Counted from the first letter of the stretch, positions 10,178 to 18,416 are shown. The stretch: DNA of 64,000 bases from Desulfurobacterium thermolithotrophum DSM 11699 (GCF_000191045.1 NC_015185.1:998501-1062500); one strand, 5' to 3'. A program made the numbers and translations. The notes: a model not told the origin generated them from the letters alone.

Positions 10178-11113
10178 ATGGCAGTTCCGTTCACCACATA
10201 TCTTTTTTCTGTAAAAAAGGAAATTCCACATCTTGATGATGATCTAATCCTTCTTTTAAACGAAATTGCTTCTGCAACTAAAGAAATTTCTGGAAAAGTT
10301 AGAAAGGCAGGCCTTTTGAATATTCTTGGAAGTGCTGGTAAGACAAACATTCAAGGAGAAGAAGTTCAAAAGCTTGATGAACTTGCTAATGAAATACTTC
10401 TTGAAAGTTTAAAAAACTGTGGCAAGGCTTCTCAGGTTGCATCAGAAGAATTAGAAGAATGTATAGTTTTTTCTAATTCAGGTTATGCAGTTGCATTTGA
10501 TCCGCTTGATGGGTCTTCAAACATTGATGTTAACGTTAGTATAGGAACAATTTTTTCTATTCATAAAGACTCTGTTAAAAAGCCAGGAAAAGAACAACTT
10601 GCAGCAGGATATGTTATTTATGGCCCTAGCACAATGCTTGTAATGTCTCTTGGGAAAGGAGTAGTTGGATTTACACTTGATATAGAATCTGGAAATTTCC
10701 TTCTTTCTCATCCCGAAATCAAACTACCAGAAAAAGGAAAAATTTACTCAATCAATGAAGCTAACAAAAATAAGTGGACAAGTAAAGGACTTAAGAAATT
10801 TACAGAATATCTAAAAGAAGAGAAATACACTCTTAGATATGTCGGTTCAATGGTCGCAGATGTTCATAGAACTCTTTTTAAGGGAGGAATATTTATCTAT
10901 CCAGCAGATAAGAAGAATACAAACGGAAAACTAAGACTCCTATATGAAGCAAGTCCTATGTCTTTTCTCATAGAGCAGGCAGGGGGTATCGGTACTACTG
11001 GAAAAGAAAGAATACTTGACATCGTTCCACAAAGCCTTCATCAGAGAGTACCTGTCATAATTGGCAGTAAGTGGGAAGTTGAAAAGTGTCTTGAATTCAT
11101 GAAAGAGGAATAG
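10178..11113 (+). CDS. fbp: Class I fructose-1,6-bisphosphatase
   Basis: This enzyme hydrolyses fructose 1,6-bisphosphate to fructose 6-phosphate in gluconeogenesis, needed by an organism that builds sugars from fixed carbon. The 311 residues have the class I metal and substrate motifs: AFDPLDGSSNIDVNVSIGTI, RYVGSMVADVHRTLFKGGIF and LLYEASPMSFLIEQAGG. Length is normal. The ATG at 10178 has TAGGAGGG upstream. ppx follows after two bases, so the two are probably cotranscribed. The roughly 180 bases upstream are AT-rich intergenic DNA without a clear promoter match. Confidence 0.94.
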   Translation: MAVPFTTYLFSVKKEIPHLDDDLILLLNEIASATKEISGKVRKAGLLNILGSAGKTNIQGEEVQKLDELANEILLESLKNCGKASQVASEELEECIVFSNSGYAVAFDPLDGSSNIDVNVSIGTIFSIHKDSVKKPGKEQLAAGYVIYGPSTMLVMSLGKGVVGFTLDIESGNFLLSHPEIKLPEKGKIYSINEANKNKWTSKGLKKFTEYLKEEKYTLRYVGSMVADVHRTLFKGGIFIYPADKKNTNGKLRLLYEASPMSFLIEQAGGIGTTGKERILDIVPQSLHQRVPVIIGSKWEVEKCLEFMKEE

Positions 11114-11115
11114 TC

Positions 11116-11985
11116 GTGAAAAAGATAGCTGTTATTGATATAGGTTCAAATACCATTAAGCTTGTTGTTTATAAAGTAAAAGGAAAAAAGTTAGAAAAAA
11201 TTTTTTCTGATTCTCTCTACGCAAGGCTTTTAAACTACCTAAAAGATAAAGAACTTTCAGAAGAAGGAGTTTTAAAGCTTGAGCTGATTCTTAAAGACTT
11301 TAGGGAAAAAGTTGAAGAGCTCCAGCCTGACTGCACCATAGCTTTTGCAACCTATGTTTTGCGAATTGCTCAAAACAGTAAAGAGGTTATAGATAGACTA
11401 AGAAAATACTTTGATATCGAAGTGCTCTCGGGGGAGGAAGAGGCTTACTATTCTTCCCTGGGAGCTCTTTTAGATGTAAAAGTGAAAAAGGGTCTTTTTT
11501 TTGATATTGGAGGTGGAAGTTTAGAAATATGTGATATTGTTGAATCAAAACCAAACTCATGTAGGAGTTATCCACTTGGAACACTATCTTTTAAAGACTT
11601 TGTTAAAAACGGATTAATAAAAGATGAAATAGGTATAAGAAGAATGGTTCGAGACTATGTAAATCCCTACGATTTTGAAAACTTTGAAAGTGAAATTCTC
11701 ATAGGAGTTGGAGGAAGTATAAGACCTTTAAGGAAAATATTAGGAAGAAGACGCTTTAAGAGAAAGCAGCTAAAAGAAGTAGTAGAAAAAATCAAGAGGA
11801 TGAAACCTATCGAAATTATGGAGAGCTTTGGAATTTCTATAGAAAGAGCTAAAACAGTCGCAGTTGCTTCAGTAGTTGTACTGGAGCTTATGGATATATT
11901 TAAAGTGAAAGAGCTCGTTATTTCCAAGTTTGGAATAAGAGAGGGAATAGTTTATAAAAGGGTAGTTGAAGATGGAATCTGTTAA
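11116..11985 (+). CDS. ppx: Ppx/GppA-family exopolyphosphatase
   Basis: Ppx/GppA proteins remove terminal phosphates from polyphosphate or pppGpp and have the actin-like ATPase fold. The 289 residues carry the phosphate-1 motif VIDIGSNTIKLVVYKV and the phosphate-2 motif FFDIGGGSLEICDIV, with LSGEEEAYYSSLGAL between. The protein has only the two-domain core and lacks the long C-terminal domains of E. coli Ppx. The start is a GTG at 11116. The 3' end overlaps ppk, so breakdown and synthesis of polyphosphate are encoded together. Whether pppGpp is also a substrate cannot be decided. Confidence 0.88.
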   Translation: MKKIAVIDIGSNTIKLVVYKVKGKKLEKIFSDSLYARLLNYLKDKELSEEGVLKLELILKDFREKVEELQPDCTIAFATYVLRIAQNSKEVIDRLRKYFDIEVLSGEEEAYYSSLGALLDVKVKKGLFFDIGGGSLEICDIVESKPNSCRSYPLGTLSFKDFVKNGLIKDEIGIRRMVRDYVNPYDFENFESEILIGVGGSIRPLRKILGRRRFKRKQLKEVVEKIKRMKPIEIMESFGISIERAKTVAVASVVVLELMDIFKVKELVISKFGIREGIVYKRVVEDGIC

Positions 11986-14014
11986 AGAGAAAGAAAAAGG
12001 AATAAATCTTAACAATCCAAAACTCTACATAAACAGGGAGCTCAGTTGGCTTGAGTTTAATAGAAGAGTTTTAGAAGAAGCTGAAGACTTAAATAATCCT
12101 CTTTTAGAAAGGTTAAAGTTTATTGCTATTTTCTTTACCAATCTTGACGAATTTTTCATGATAAGAGTTGCTGGTCTTAAACAGATGGTTTCTGCCAATA
12201 TTAACAAACCTTCTTTTGATGGTTTAACTCCCAAAGAACAGCTCAAAAGGATAACTCAAAAGACCAAACAACTCCTAAAGGAAACAGAACTTCAGTATAA
12301 AAAACTTACTTCCGAACTAAAAAAAGAAAGTATCTACATCCATAAATATTCTGAACTACCTAAAAATTTGAAAAAAAAGGCTGATAAGTACTTTGAAGAA
12401 TTTGTTTACCCTGTTTTAACCCCTCTTGCAGTTGACCTTACTCATCCCTTTCCCCACCTTCCTTCTCTTAGCTTCAACATAATTGTTGAAATGATATCTG
12501 AGGATTTAAAGTTTGGCGTAATTCCTATTCCTAAAGTCCTTCCAAGATTTATAAGACTGAAAGAGAAGGAAAAAGAAGAACATTATCTTTATCTTGAAGA
12601 CTTAATAATTCACCACATTAGAAAACTATTTCCTAACCAAGAGATTAGGAGCATTGCAACTTTTAGAGTAACCAGAGATGCCGATATCATCATCCAAGAA
12701 GATGAAGCTGATGATCTCCTTGAAGAAATAGAAAAAGGGCTTAGAAAAAGGAGATTTGGAAAGCCGGTTAGATTGGAAATAAATGGAGGATCAGAATTTA
12801 TTTTCAATTTCTTAAAAGATGAACTAGAAATAAAAGACTACGACATTTATAAATTAGAAGTGCCTCTTAATCTTTCTGATTTATGGAGTCTTTACAAAGA
12901 GATAGATAGACCTGATTTAAAGTTTCCTCCCTATGTTCCTTATTATCCACCTCAATTTAACATTGACATCTTTAATGCATTAAAAAGTCACGAATTTATT
13001 CTTTTCCCTCCTTATGAATCCTTTGATCCTATTGTTGAGCTAATTGAGGAAGCTGCAGAGGATCCTAACGTTCTTGCGATAAAACAAACTCTTTATAGAG
13101 TAGGAAGGAATTCTCCTATAGTTGAAGCTTTAAGTAAAGCTGCTCAAAAAGGAAAGGAAGTAACAGCTGTTGTTGAAATAAAAGCACGTTTTGACGAAGA
13201 AAGTAATATAGTTTGGGCAAAGAGACTTGAAGAAGAAGGAGTACACGTAATCTACGGAATTCCAGGTCTTAAAACACATGCCAAACTTTTAATGATTGTA
13301 AGAAGAGAAGAAAACGGAATAAAAAGATACGTCCACTTAGGTACCGGAAACTATAACGTTGAAACAGCAAAAATTTACTCAGATATAAGTTACTTGACTT
13401 CTTTACCGGGAATCGGAGAAGATGTTTCAAAGATTTTTAATGTTCTTACAGGTTACTTTCATCCTCCCAATCTTAGTAAACTCTTTATCTCTCCAGTAAA
13501 CTTAAAGTCAAAGATTTTAGAAATGATAGAAGAAGAAGCAACTCTAGGCAAAGAAGGAAGAATAATTGCAAAGATGAATTCCCTTGTTGATCCAGATGTG
13601 ATAAGAGCTCTCTACAAAGCTTCTCAAGAAGGAGTGAAAATAGATCTAATAGTTAGAGGTATTTGTTGCCTGAGGCCTGGAATTAAAGGAGTAAGTGAAA
13701 ACATAAGAGTAATCAGCATAGTTGGTAAGTATTTAGAACATGCAAGAATCTTCTACTTTAAAGCTGATGGTGAAGAAAAAATCTTTATAAGCAGTGCTGA
13801 CTGGATGCCAAGAAACTTTCATAGAAGAATAGAAACGCTTGTACCTATAGAAAATTTCCAACTAAAGAGGAAATTAAGAGATATTCTTGAAATCCAGTTA
13901 AGAGATACTGCAAAAGCAAGAATTTTAATGCCAGATGGTAGCTATATCAGACCAAAGGAAAGAAACTTTAATTCACAGGAGTACTTTGAAAAATGGGTAA
14001 GACAGATAAAGTAA
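11972..14014 (+). CDS. ppk: Polyphosphate kinase 1
   Basis: Ppk1 makes polyphosphate from ATP reversibly. The protein is about 680 residues, the normal size. The N-terminal domain has YINRELSWLEFNRRVLEEA. The two phospholipase-D-like catalytic parts contain GLKTHAKLLMIVRRE with the expected phosphorylated His, RYVHLGTGNYNVETAKIYSD, and the second His region KYLEHARIFYF with ISSADWMPRN. I chose the ATG at 11972 because AAAGGG at 11957-11962 is well spaced for it; an in-frame TTG at 11966 is too close to that site. It overlaps ppx by 14 bases and the next gene by 22. Confidence 0.95.
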   Translation: MESVKEKEKGINLNNPKLYINRELSWLEFNRRVLEEAEDLNNPLLERLKFIAIFFTNLDEFFMIRVAGLKQMVSANINKPSFDGLTPKEQLKRITQKTKQLLKETELQYKKLTSELKKESIYIHKYSELPKNLKKKADKYFEEFVYPVLTPLAVDLTHPFPHLPSLSFNIIVEMISEDLKFGVIPIPKVLPRFIRLKEKEKEEHYLYLEDLIIHHIRKLFPNQEIRSIATFRVTRDADIIIQEDEADDLLEEIEKGLRKRRFGKPVRLEINGGSEFIFNFLKDELEIKDYDIYKLEVPLNLSDLWSLYKEIDRPDLKFPPYVPYYPPQFNIDIFNALKSHEFILFPPYESFDPIVELIEEAAEDPNVLAIKQTLYRVGRNSPIVEALSKAAQKGKEVTAVVEIKARFDEESNIVWAKRLEEEGVHVIYGIPGLKTHAKLLMIVRREENGIKRYVHLGTGNYNVETAKIYSDISYLTSLPGIGEDVSKIFNVLTGYFHPPNLSKLFISPVNLKSKILEMIEEEATLGKEGRIIAKMNSLVDPDVIRALYKASQEGVKIDLIVRGICCLRPGIKGVSENIRVISIVGKYLEHARIFYFKADGEEKIFISSADWMPRNFHRRIETLVPIENFQLKRKLRDILEIQLRDTAKARILMPDGSYIRPKERNFNSQEYFEKWVRQIK

Positions 14015-14481
14015 GGAAAATTTTTCTTGTTAGACATGGAAAAGCCGAAAAAAGAGAAAATTGGGAAGGAGACGATTGTAAAAGACCTCTTACCGAAAAA
14101 GGAATAAAGGAATTTAAAGCTTTTTCAAAATGGCTTTTAGATATCCTCCCACAGAAAGTAACTATCATTTCAAGTCCATGTGATAGAGCTTTAGAAACTG
14201 CAAAGATTTTAGCAAGAACTTTAGGAAAAGAAGTCATTATTGAAAATAAACTCTTGCCCGATGCTGAACCTCAAAGTTACATGAAAGTAATAAGAAAACA
14301 CAAAGGAAATCTCATTCTTGTTGGACATGAACCAGATTTAAGTCTTTTTCTTAATGAACTAACCTGTATAAGTCCTAATAGAATAGCTTTTAAAAAAGGG
14401 GCAGTAGCTGAAATTTTAGAAAAGAAGAATAAATTTTCACTTTTTGGTTTCTACAATCCAAAAACTATTTTGAATTTATAA
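13993..14481 (+). CDS. SixA-like histidine phosphatase
   Basis: The 162-residue protein belongs to the histidine phosphatase (phosphoglycerate mutase) superfamily. It has the RHG catalytic motif in FLVRHGKAEKRENWEGDD, the RPLTEKG that follows in SixA, SSPCDRALETAKILA in the middle, and the second catalytic His in ILVGHEPDLSLFL. E. coli SixA dephosphorylates phosphohistidine on proteins. The gene begins inside the end of ppk, so it is translated with the polyphosphate genes, and its substrate may be linked to phosphate metabolism. That last point is inference. Confidence 0.8.
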   Translation: MGKTDKVRKIFLVRHGKAEKRENWEGDDCKRPLTEKGIKEFKAFSKWLLDILPQKVTIISSPCDRALETAKILARTLGKEVIIENKLLPDAEPQSYMKVIRKHKGNLILVGHEPDLSLFLNELTCISPNRIAFKKGAVAEILEKKNKFSLFGFYNPKTILNL

Positions 14482-14488
14482 TGGAAAG

Positions 14489-14974
14489 ATGTTGGAAAAG
14501 AGAGACATAGAAAAGATAGAAAAAGAGCTCATATCCTTAGATAAAAAGATTTCTAAAGTAGCAGAAAATATCGAAAACAAAAAGAAACGTTTCAATTTTA
14601 ATGATTTCATTCAAGAAATAGCAGGTGCAATTATCTTAGCTTTTCCGTTTGCTGCAAATGCTGACATATGGGAAATTTCAAAAGCCATGTCAAAGCTTCA
14701 TGCTTTTATTCTTTTGATTTTAATAATCTTTGGGCTTTTCATTTTTATTAACTATTCAAATCTTGGAAACTGGAAAGTTCAAAATCTTGCAGGATTTCTT
14801 CCTTTAAGATTAGTTACAAGTTTTTTTATTTCTTTAACTGTTTCTGCTATCTCGCTTTTAGTTTTAGGAATTTATCCAGGTATCATTGATAACACTGACT
14901 GGTTTATAAAAACTGTGATTCTTGTTACACTTTTTTCGGTTATAGGTAGTATTGGACTTGATGCAGCAAAATAG
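14489..14974 (+). CDS. Small integral membrane protein, DUF2391-like
   Basis: The 161 residues open with a charged coiled-coil-like segment (about 1-38). Four hydrophobic segments follow, at about 47-60, 72-90, 108-131 and 138-158. The stretch IQEIAGAIILAFPFAANADIWEIS resembles the opening of the DUF2391 membrane family, in particular AGAIILAFPFAANADIWEIS. No catalytic motif is visible. The ATG at 14489 lies seven bases after the sixA-like stop, so it is in the same transcriptional unit as ppx-ppk. A role in phosphate or polyphosphate handling is possible only by association. Confidence 0.6.
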   Translation: MLEKRDIEKIEKELISLDKKISKVAENIENKKKRFNFNDFIQEIAGAIILAFPFAANADIWEISKAMSKLHAFILLILIIFGLFIFINYSNLGNWKVQNLAGFLPLRLVTSFFISLTVSAISLLVLGIYPGIIDNTDWFIKTVILVTLFSVIGSIGLDAAK

Positions 14975-14994
14975 TTTAAGAAGAAGGAGGAAAG

Positions 14995-15720
14995 ATGGAA
15001 GAGTTGAAAGGTAAAGTTGTTCTTGTAACAGGAGGTACTCGCGGAATAGGAAGAGCAATAGCTGAAAGATTTAAAGAAGTTGGAGCAACTGTCTATATTA
15101 CAGGAACTAATGAAGAAAGGACAAAAAACGTTGCAGAAGAAATCGGTGTTAACGGTGTTAAGATGAACGTTACTGACAGAGAAGAAGTTAAAAAAGTAGT
15201 TGCTGAAATCCTTGAAAAAGAAGGGCAGCTAGATGTTCTTATTAATAATGCAGGAATAACTAAAGATACTCTTTTCTTAAGAATGAAAGATGAAGATTGG
15301 GATAGCGTTATTGATACAAATCTCAACGGAGTTTATAACGTTACAAGAGCTGTTGTTCCAGCAATGATAAAGAAGAAAGCTGGCAACATAATTAACATTT
15401 CTTCAGTTGTAGGCTTTACAGGAAACATAGGACAGGTTAACTACTCTGCCACAAAATCTGCTCTTGTTGGATTTACAAAATCTCTTGCAAAAGAGTTAGG
15501 AAGTAGAGGAATAAGAGTGAACTGTATAGCTCCTGGATATATAACCACAGATATGACAGAAAAAATTCCAGAGAAGATTAAGCAAGAACTTATAAAGTCA
15601 ATTCCTCTTAAAAGAGAAGGAAATCCACGAGAAATTGCAGATGTCTGTCTTTTCCTTGCGTCAGATATGGCTTCTTATATTACCGGAACAGTTATTCATG
15701 TTAACGGTGGACTTTTCTAA
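14995..15720 (+). CDS. fabG: 3-oxoacyl-[acyl-carrier-protein] reductase
   Basis: FabG reduces 3-oxoacyl-ACP with NADPH in fatty acid elongation. The 241 residues show the short-chain dehydrogenase pattern: the nucleotide-binding LVTGGTRGIGRAIAE, NNAGITKD, the catalytic Ser in IINISSVVG and YSATKSALVGFTKSLAKEL with Tyr and Lys. The C-terminal NGGLF is typical of FabG. The ATG is preceded by AAGGAGGAAAG. acpP follows 54 bases later, the usual neighbour, so this is a partial fatty acid synthesis cluster. Confidence 0.95.
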   Translation: MEELKGKVVLVTGGTRGIGRAIAERFKEVGATVYITGTNEERTKNVAEEIGVNGVKMNVTDREEVKKVVAEILEKEGQLDVLINNAGITKDTLFLRMKDEDWDSVIDTNLNGVYNVTRAVVPAMIKKKAGNIINISSVVGFTGNIGQVNYSATKSALVGFTKSLAKELGSRGIRVNCIAPGYITTDMTEKIPEKIKQELIKSIPLKREGNPREIADVCLFLASDMASYITGTVIHVNGGLF

Positions 15721-15724
15721 AGGT

Positions 15725-15753
15725 TTGACTATAATTCCACACTTAGCTAAATA
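15725..15753 (+). promoter_or_regulatory. Possible promoter in front of acpP
   Basis: TTGACT (15725-15730), a 17-base spacer and TAAATA (15748-15753) lie in the fabG-acpP gap. The -10 match is weak. Carrier-protein genes often have an extra strong transcript, so a separate promoter is plausible but unproven. Confidence 0.35.
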
Positions 15754-15774
15754 AAGAAAAAGGAGGTTTTGAAG

Positions 15775-16008
15775 ATGGAAAACATCGAACAAAAAGTTAA
15801 GGAAATCGTAGCAGATAGACTTGGAGTTGATCCAGACGAAGTAACTCCAGAGGCTTCATTCATTGAGGACTTGGGAGCAGATTCTCTTGATACTGTAGAG
15901 TTAGTTATGGCTCTTGAAGAGGAATTCGGTATTGAAATTCCTGATGAAGATGCCGAAAAGATCCAAACAGTAGGTGATGCTATCGATTACATTCAAAAAC
16001 ATCTTTAA
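15775..16008 (+). CDS. acpP: Acyl carrier protein
   Basis: ACP carries growing acyl chains on a phosphopantetheine arm. The 77 residues contain the modification site Ser in [20 protein letters not shown], about residue 38, and the protein is acidic throughout. The ATG at 15775 is the likely start because AAGGAGG at 15760-15766 is properly spaced for it; the in-frame TTG at 15769 is too close. The gene follows fabG and is closed by a G+C-rich hairpin. Confidence 0.96.
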   Translation: MENIEQKVKEIVADRLGVDPDEVTPEASFIEDLGADSLDTVELVMALEEEFGIEIPDEDAEKIQTVGDAIDYIQKHL

Positions 16009-16013
16009 GTCTT

Positions 16014-16034
16014 TTTGCCCCCTAAGGGGGCAAA
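16014..16034. terminator. Hairpin between convergent acpP and hslO
   Basis: TTTGCCCCC (16014-16022) and GGGGGCAAA (16026-16034) form a 9-bp stem with a three-base loop. It lies six bases after the acpP stop and 20 bases beyond the hslO stop. Neither strand has a long T run after the stem, so it may act weakly on both transcripts. Confidence 0.6.
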
Positions 16035-16053
16035 CTCTATACTTTAATGCAAT

Positions 16054-17004
16054 TTAATTTGTATTCTTTTTTCTTTCTTCAAGTATCTTTTCTAATTCTT
16101 CCTTATTGAAGAAGTATTCCTCATTACAAAAGTTGCATTTTATACTAACTCCTCCCTCTTTAATGAGTGCTTCTATTTCGTCCTCAGGAAACACTAATAT
16201 ACCTCCTTCTGCCACTTCTTTTGAACACTTACACTTAAAAGAGAGCTCTTTTAGAGCAAGTAAGTTTGGAGTAAATCCTTCAAATAACATTTCTACAATA
16301 TCTTCGGGTCTTTTGCCATTCTTTACTAAAGTGCTTATAGGTGGCATCTTCTTTACATTTTCCTCAAGTCTTGAAATTGCTTCTTCTGTTACACCAGGTA
16401 AAGGTTGCGCAAGGAAACCTCCGGCAGCTTCGACTTTACCTGTTTCTCCAACTAGAACACCCAAAGAAACAGCAGAAGGAATTTGTTCAGATTTCAATAA
16501 ATAATAAGCAATATCTTCAGCAATTTCTCCAGAAACTAAGGGAACTGTACTTTCATAGGGCGTTCCAAAACCAAAGTCTTTCACAACAGTTAACGTTCCT
16601 TTTCCAACTGCTTTTGCTATATCAAACTTCTTAGTTCCGTTTACTTTCTTTGTAAAGGTTGGAACATTAGGATTTTGAACAAATCCTCTTACCTCTCCTT
16701 TTGCATTTGCTTCGGCAACAACAAGACCTATAGGTCCATCTCCTTCAATCTTCAAAAGAATTCTTTGTTCTGTTCCGTGTTTTAGTAGAGATGTTAATAA
16801 AATAGCTCCTGTTAGAGCTCTTCCTAAGACGGCGGTAGCAATAGGAGATGTTTTGTGTCTAAGTCTTGCAATCTCACATAAGTTTGTTGTCTTTACAACA
16901 AGAGCTCTAATAGCATCTTCTTTTGGAACTGCTACTACTCCGTAGTCTCTATCCTGGAAATAATTCTTGAGATCATCTTTTACCTGAGAGTTAATCTCTT
17001 TCAT
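16054..17004 (-). CDS. hslO: Hsp33 redox-regulated chaperone
   Basis: Hsp33 is a cytoplasmic holdase activated by oxidation of its zinc-bound cysteines. The protein is 316 residues from the ATG at 17004, which has AAGGAGGA upstream. The frame could run further upstream into the adjacent mobile element, but that extension is not Hsp33-like. The C-terminal redox switch has CKCSKE and later CNFCNE, the CxC and CxxC pairs. The N-terminal domain includes ARLRHKTSPIATAVLGRAL and ILLKIEGDGPIG. A tnpB-only element ends just upstream of the ribosome-binding site, so its former promoter or upstream operon link has been separated from it. Confidence 0.93.
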   Translation of the reverse strand: MKEINSQVKDDLKNYFQDRDYGVVAVPKEDAIRALVVKTTNLCEIARLRHKTSPIATAVLGRALTGAILLTSLLKHGTEQRILLKIEGDGPIGLVVAEANAKGEVRGFVQNPNVPTFTKKVNGTKKFDIAKAVGKGTLTVVKDFGFGTPYESTVPLVSGEIAEDIAYYLLKSEQIPSAVSLGVLVGETGKVEAAGGFLAQPLPGVTEEAISRLEENVKKMPPISTLVKNGKRPEDIVEMLFEGFTPNLLALKELSFKCKCSKEVAEGGILVFPEDEIEALIKEGGVSIKCNFCNEEYFFNKEELEKILEERKKNTN

Positions 17005-17072
17005 CTTTTTTCCTCCTTGCGGTTGGAGACCCCTTCCGTCAGGGAGAGGAAGAGACCGCACTTGAAAGTTTG

Positions 17073-17118
17073 CAGGTATTGAAGTAATATATGAACAGGT
17101 ATTGAAGTAATATATGAA
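17073..17118 (+). repeat. Tandem duplication of a 23-bp unit at the tnpB start
   Basis: Two exact head-to-tail copies lie at 17073-17095 and 17096-17118. Each begins CAGGTATTGAAG and ends ATATATGAA. The second copy contains the tnpB start codon at 17114, and the first contains an equivalent ATG. Confidence 0.85.
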
Positions 17119-18307
17119 TATGAAACTGCAACGCACTCTTAAACTTGTTCTTAAACCTACTGAAGAACAGAAACAAACGCTCCTTGAAACCATTGAGCAG
17201 TATAAGTTTGCCTACAACTATACTTGTAAAGTTGGTTGGAGTACAAAAACTTGGAACGGGATTGAGCTCCACAAACTTACCTATTACACGGTAAGAGAAA
17301 AAACCTCTCTCCCTTCTCAACTCGTTATTTCTGCAAGGGTTGTAGCTACTGAAAGCCTCAAATCTGCAATCAAGAGAAAGAAGAAAGGACTCAAAAGCAA
17401 ATGTCCTCAGAGCAACAATCCTGCTATCCGTTATGATAGGCGTTCCTATACTGTTTGGCTGGAAAGAGAAGAAGCCTCCCTCGCTACCGTTAAAGGAAGA
17501 CAGAAGTTTAAGGTAAAAGTTCCTGATTACTTCAAGCAATACCTTGACTGGAGAGTTACTTCTGCGAATCTCAAGTATGACAAGAGACTTAAAAAGTTCT
17601 TTCTCAACATTACCTGTGAAAAGGAATTCCCCGATGTAGAACCTGTTAACTACTTCGTCGGAGTTGACCTTGGTCTCCGTAACCTTGCGGTAGTTTCTAC
17701 TCCTGACGGAAAAATTAACAAGTTCTTTGATGGGGGACACATAAGGGCAGTTTCCGAAAGATATTTTGCACTTCGCAAGAGATTGCAGTCCAAAGGCACT
17801 CCTTCTGCAAAGAGGCACCTCAAGACACTTTCCCAGAAGGAGAAACGGTTTCGGACTGCTATTAACCATAGGATAGCAAAGGAGATAGTTAGCCTTGTTC
17901 CTGCTGGTGGAGTAATTGTCCTTGAGAAGCTCAAAGGAATCAGGAAAAGGATTAAGGTTAACAAGCAAAATAGACGCTGGATACACAGCTGGAACTTTGC
18001 ACAGCTCCAGCAGTTTATAGAGTATAAAGCTCAAGCTAAGGGAATAAGAGTGGTCTATGTAGATGCACGCTACACCTCTCAAAAGTGTAGCAGATGCGGA
18101 CACATTTCTCGTTCTAACCGAATTGACCAGTCTCACTTTGTCTGCAAACATTGTAGTTACTCCCTTAACGCTGACCTTAACGCCAGCAGGAACATAGTTA
18201 AAAACTATCTGGCTTCTCTCCAAAGAGGAGAAGTCGGGACTGGGAGTGGTATATCCCTCCCAGTGGGGCGCTGTCAACCGTCCCAATGTAGCGGTGCTAC
18301 CTGTTAG
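17114..18307 (+). CDS. tnpB: TnpB RNA-guided nuclease, canonical active site
   Basis: TnpB proteins are RNA-guided DNA endonucleases that help IS200/IS605 elements persist. The 397 residues start MNMKLQRTLKLVLKPTEEQ, with the usual N-terminal helix-turn-helix-like region. The split RuvC triad looks complete: Asp in FVGVDLGLRNLAVVS, Glu in GVIVLEKLKGI and Asp in LNADLNASRNI. A four-Cys zinc finger (CSRCGHISRS to FVCKHCSYS) lies between the last two. The frame is intact, so the protein may be active. There is no good ribosome-binding site before the ATG at 17114, which lies in the tandem repeat. Its guide RNA would come from the 3' end of the gene and the right end of the element. Confidence 0.9.
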   Translation: MNMKLQRTLKLVLKPTEEQKQTLLETIEQYKFAYNYTCKVGWSTKTWNGIELHKLTYYTVREKTSLPSQLVISARVVATESLKSAIKRKKKGLKSKCPQSNNPAIRYDRRSYTVWLEREEASLATVKGRQKFKVKVPDYFKQYLDWRVTSANLKYDKRLKKFFLNITCEKEFPDVEPVNYFVGVDLGLRNLAVVSTPDGKINKFFDGGHIRAVSERYFALRKRLQSKGTPSAKRHLKTLSQKEKRFRTAINHRIAKEIVSLVPAGGVIVLEKLKGIRKRIKVNKQNRRWIHSWNFAQLQQFIEYKAQAKGIRVVYVDARYTSQKCSRCGHISRSNRIDQSHFVCKHCSYSLNADLNASRNIVKNYLASLQRGEVGTGSGISLPVGRCQPSQCSGATC

Positions 18308-18348
18308 CATCAGCTACAAGCTCCTTCCGTCAGGGAGGAGTAGTTGAC
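18180..18348 (+). ncRNA. Candidate omega (reRNA) guide RNA of the first TnpB element
   Basis: In this family the guide RNA overlaps the 3' end of tnpB and ends at the right element border, with the guide taken from the flanking DNA. The region ends with a stable hairpin (18321-18340) and TAGTTGAC. The expected guide would start at 18349 (TAATCTTTCTC). The 5' end is a guess. Confidence 0.4.
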
Positions 18349-18395
18349 TAATCTTTCTCTATCCGGAATTCCAAAATTCTTTTTTTCTCCTTCAT
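18348..18395 (-). other. 15-codon orphan reading frame between two mobile elements
   Basis: A short frame, MKEKKRILEFRIEKD, starts at the ATG at 18395 after a strong AGGAGGAAAA site and stops at 18348-18350, where the tnpB element begins. It occupies the only non-mobile DNA between the two elements and is oriented like mtaB and hslO. It may be a leader or the beginning of a gene cut off by the insertion. I cannot assign a function. Confidence 0.3.
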
Positions 18396-18416
18396 TTTTT
18401 CCTCCTATGAAAGATG

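Larger units (their letters stand above)
17017..18348 (+). mobile_element. tnpB-only IS200/IS605-like element, first copy
   Basis: The element holds one TnpB gene and no TnpA. Both ends carry a hairpin with the same GTCA loop: left CCCCTTCC/GGGAGAGG at 17030-17049 and right CTCCTTCC/GGGAGGAG at 18321-18340. Such subterminal palindromes are what IS200/IS605 Y1 transposases recognise. The right end probably lies at TTGAC, 18344-18348. The left border is not sharply defined and is placed near 17017. It would need a TnpA supplied elsewhere to move. It sits between hslO and the IS110-like element. Confidence 0.7.

Noticed and set aside
17005-17193. Upstream extension of the hslO frame
   Set aside because: The extra residues run into the tnpB element end and its tandem repeat; the ATG at 17004 has a strong ribosome-binding site and starts like Hsp33.
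17039-18310. Long minus-strand frame opposite tnpB
   Set aside because: It is the antisense of the TnpB gene, has no recognisable domain, and its ends lie in element hairpins.
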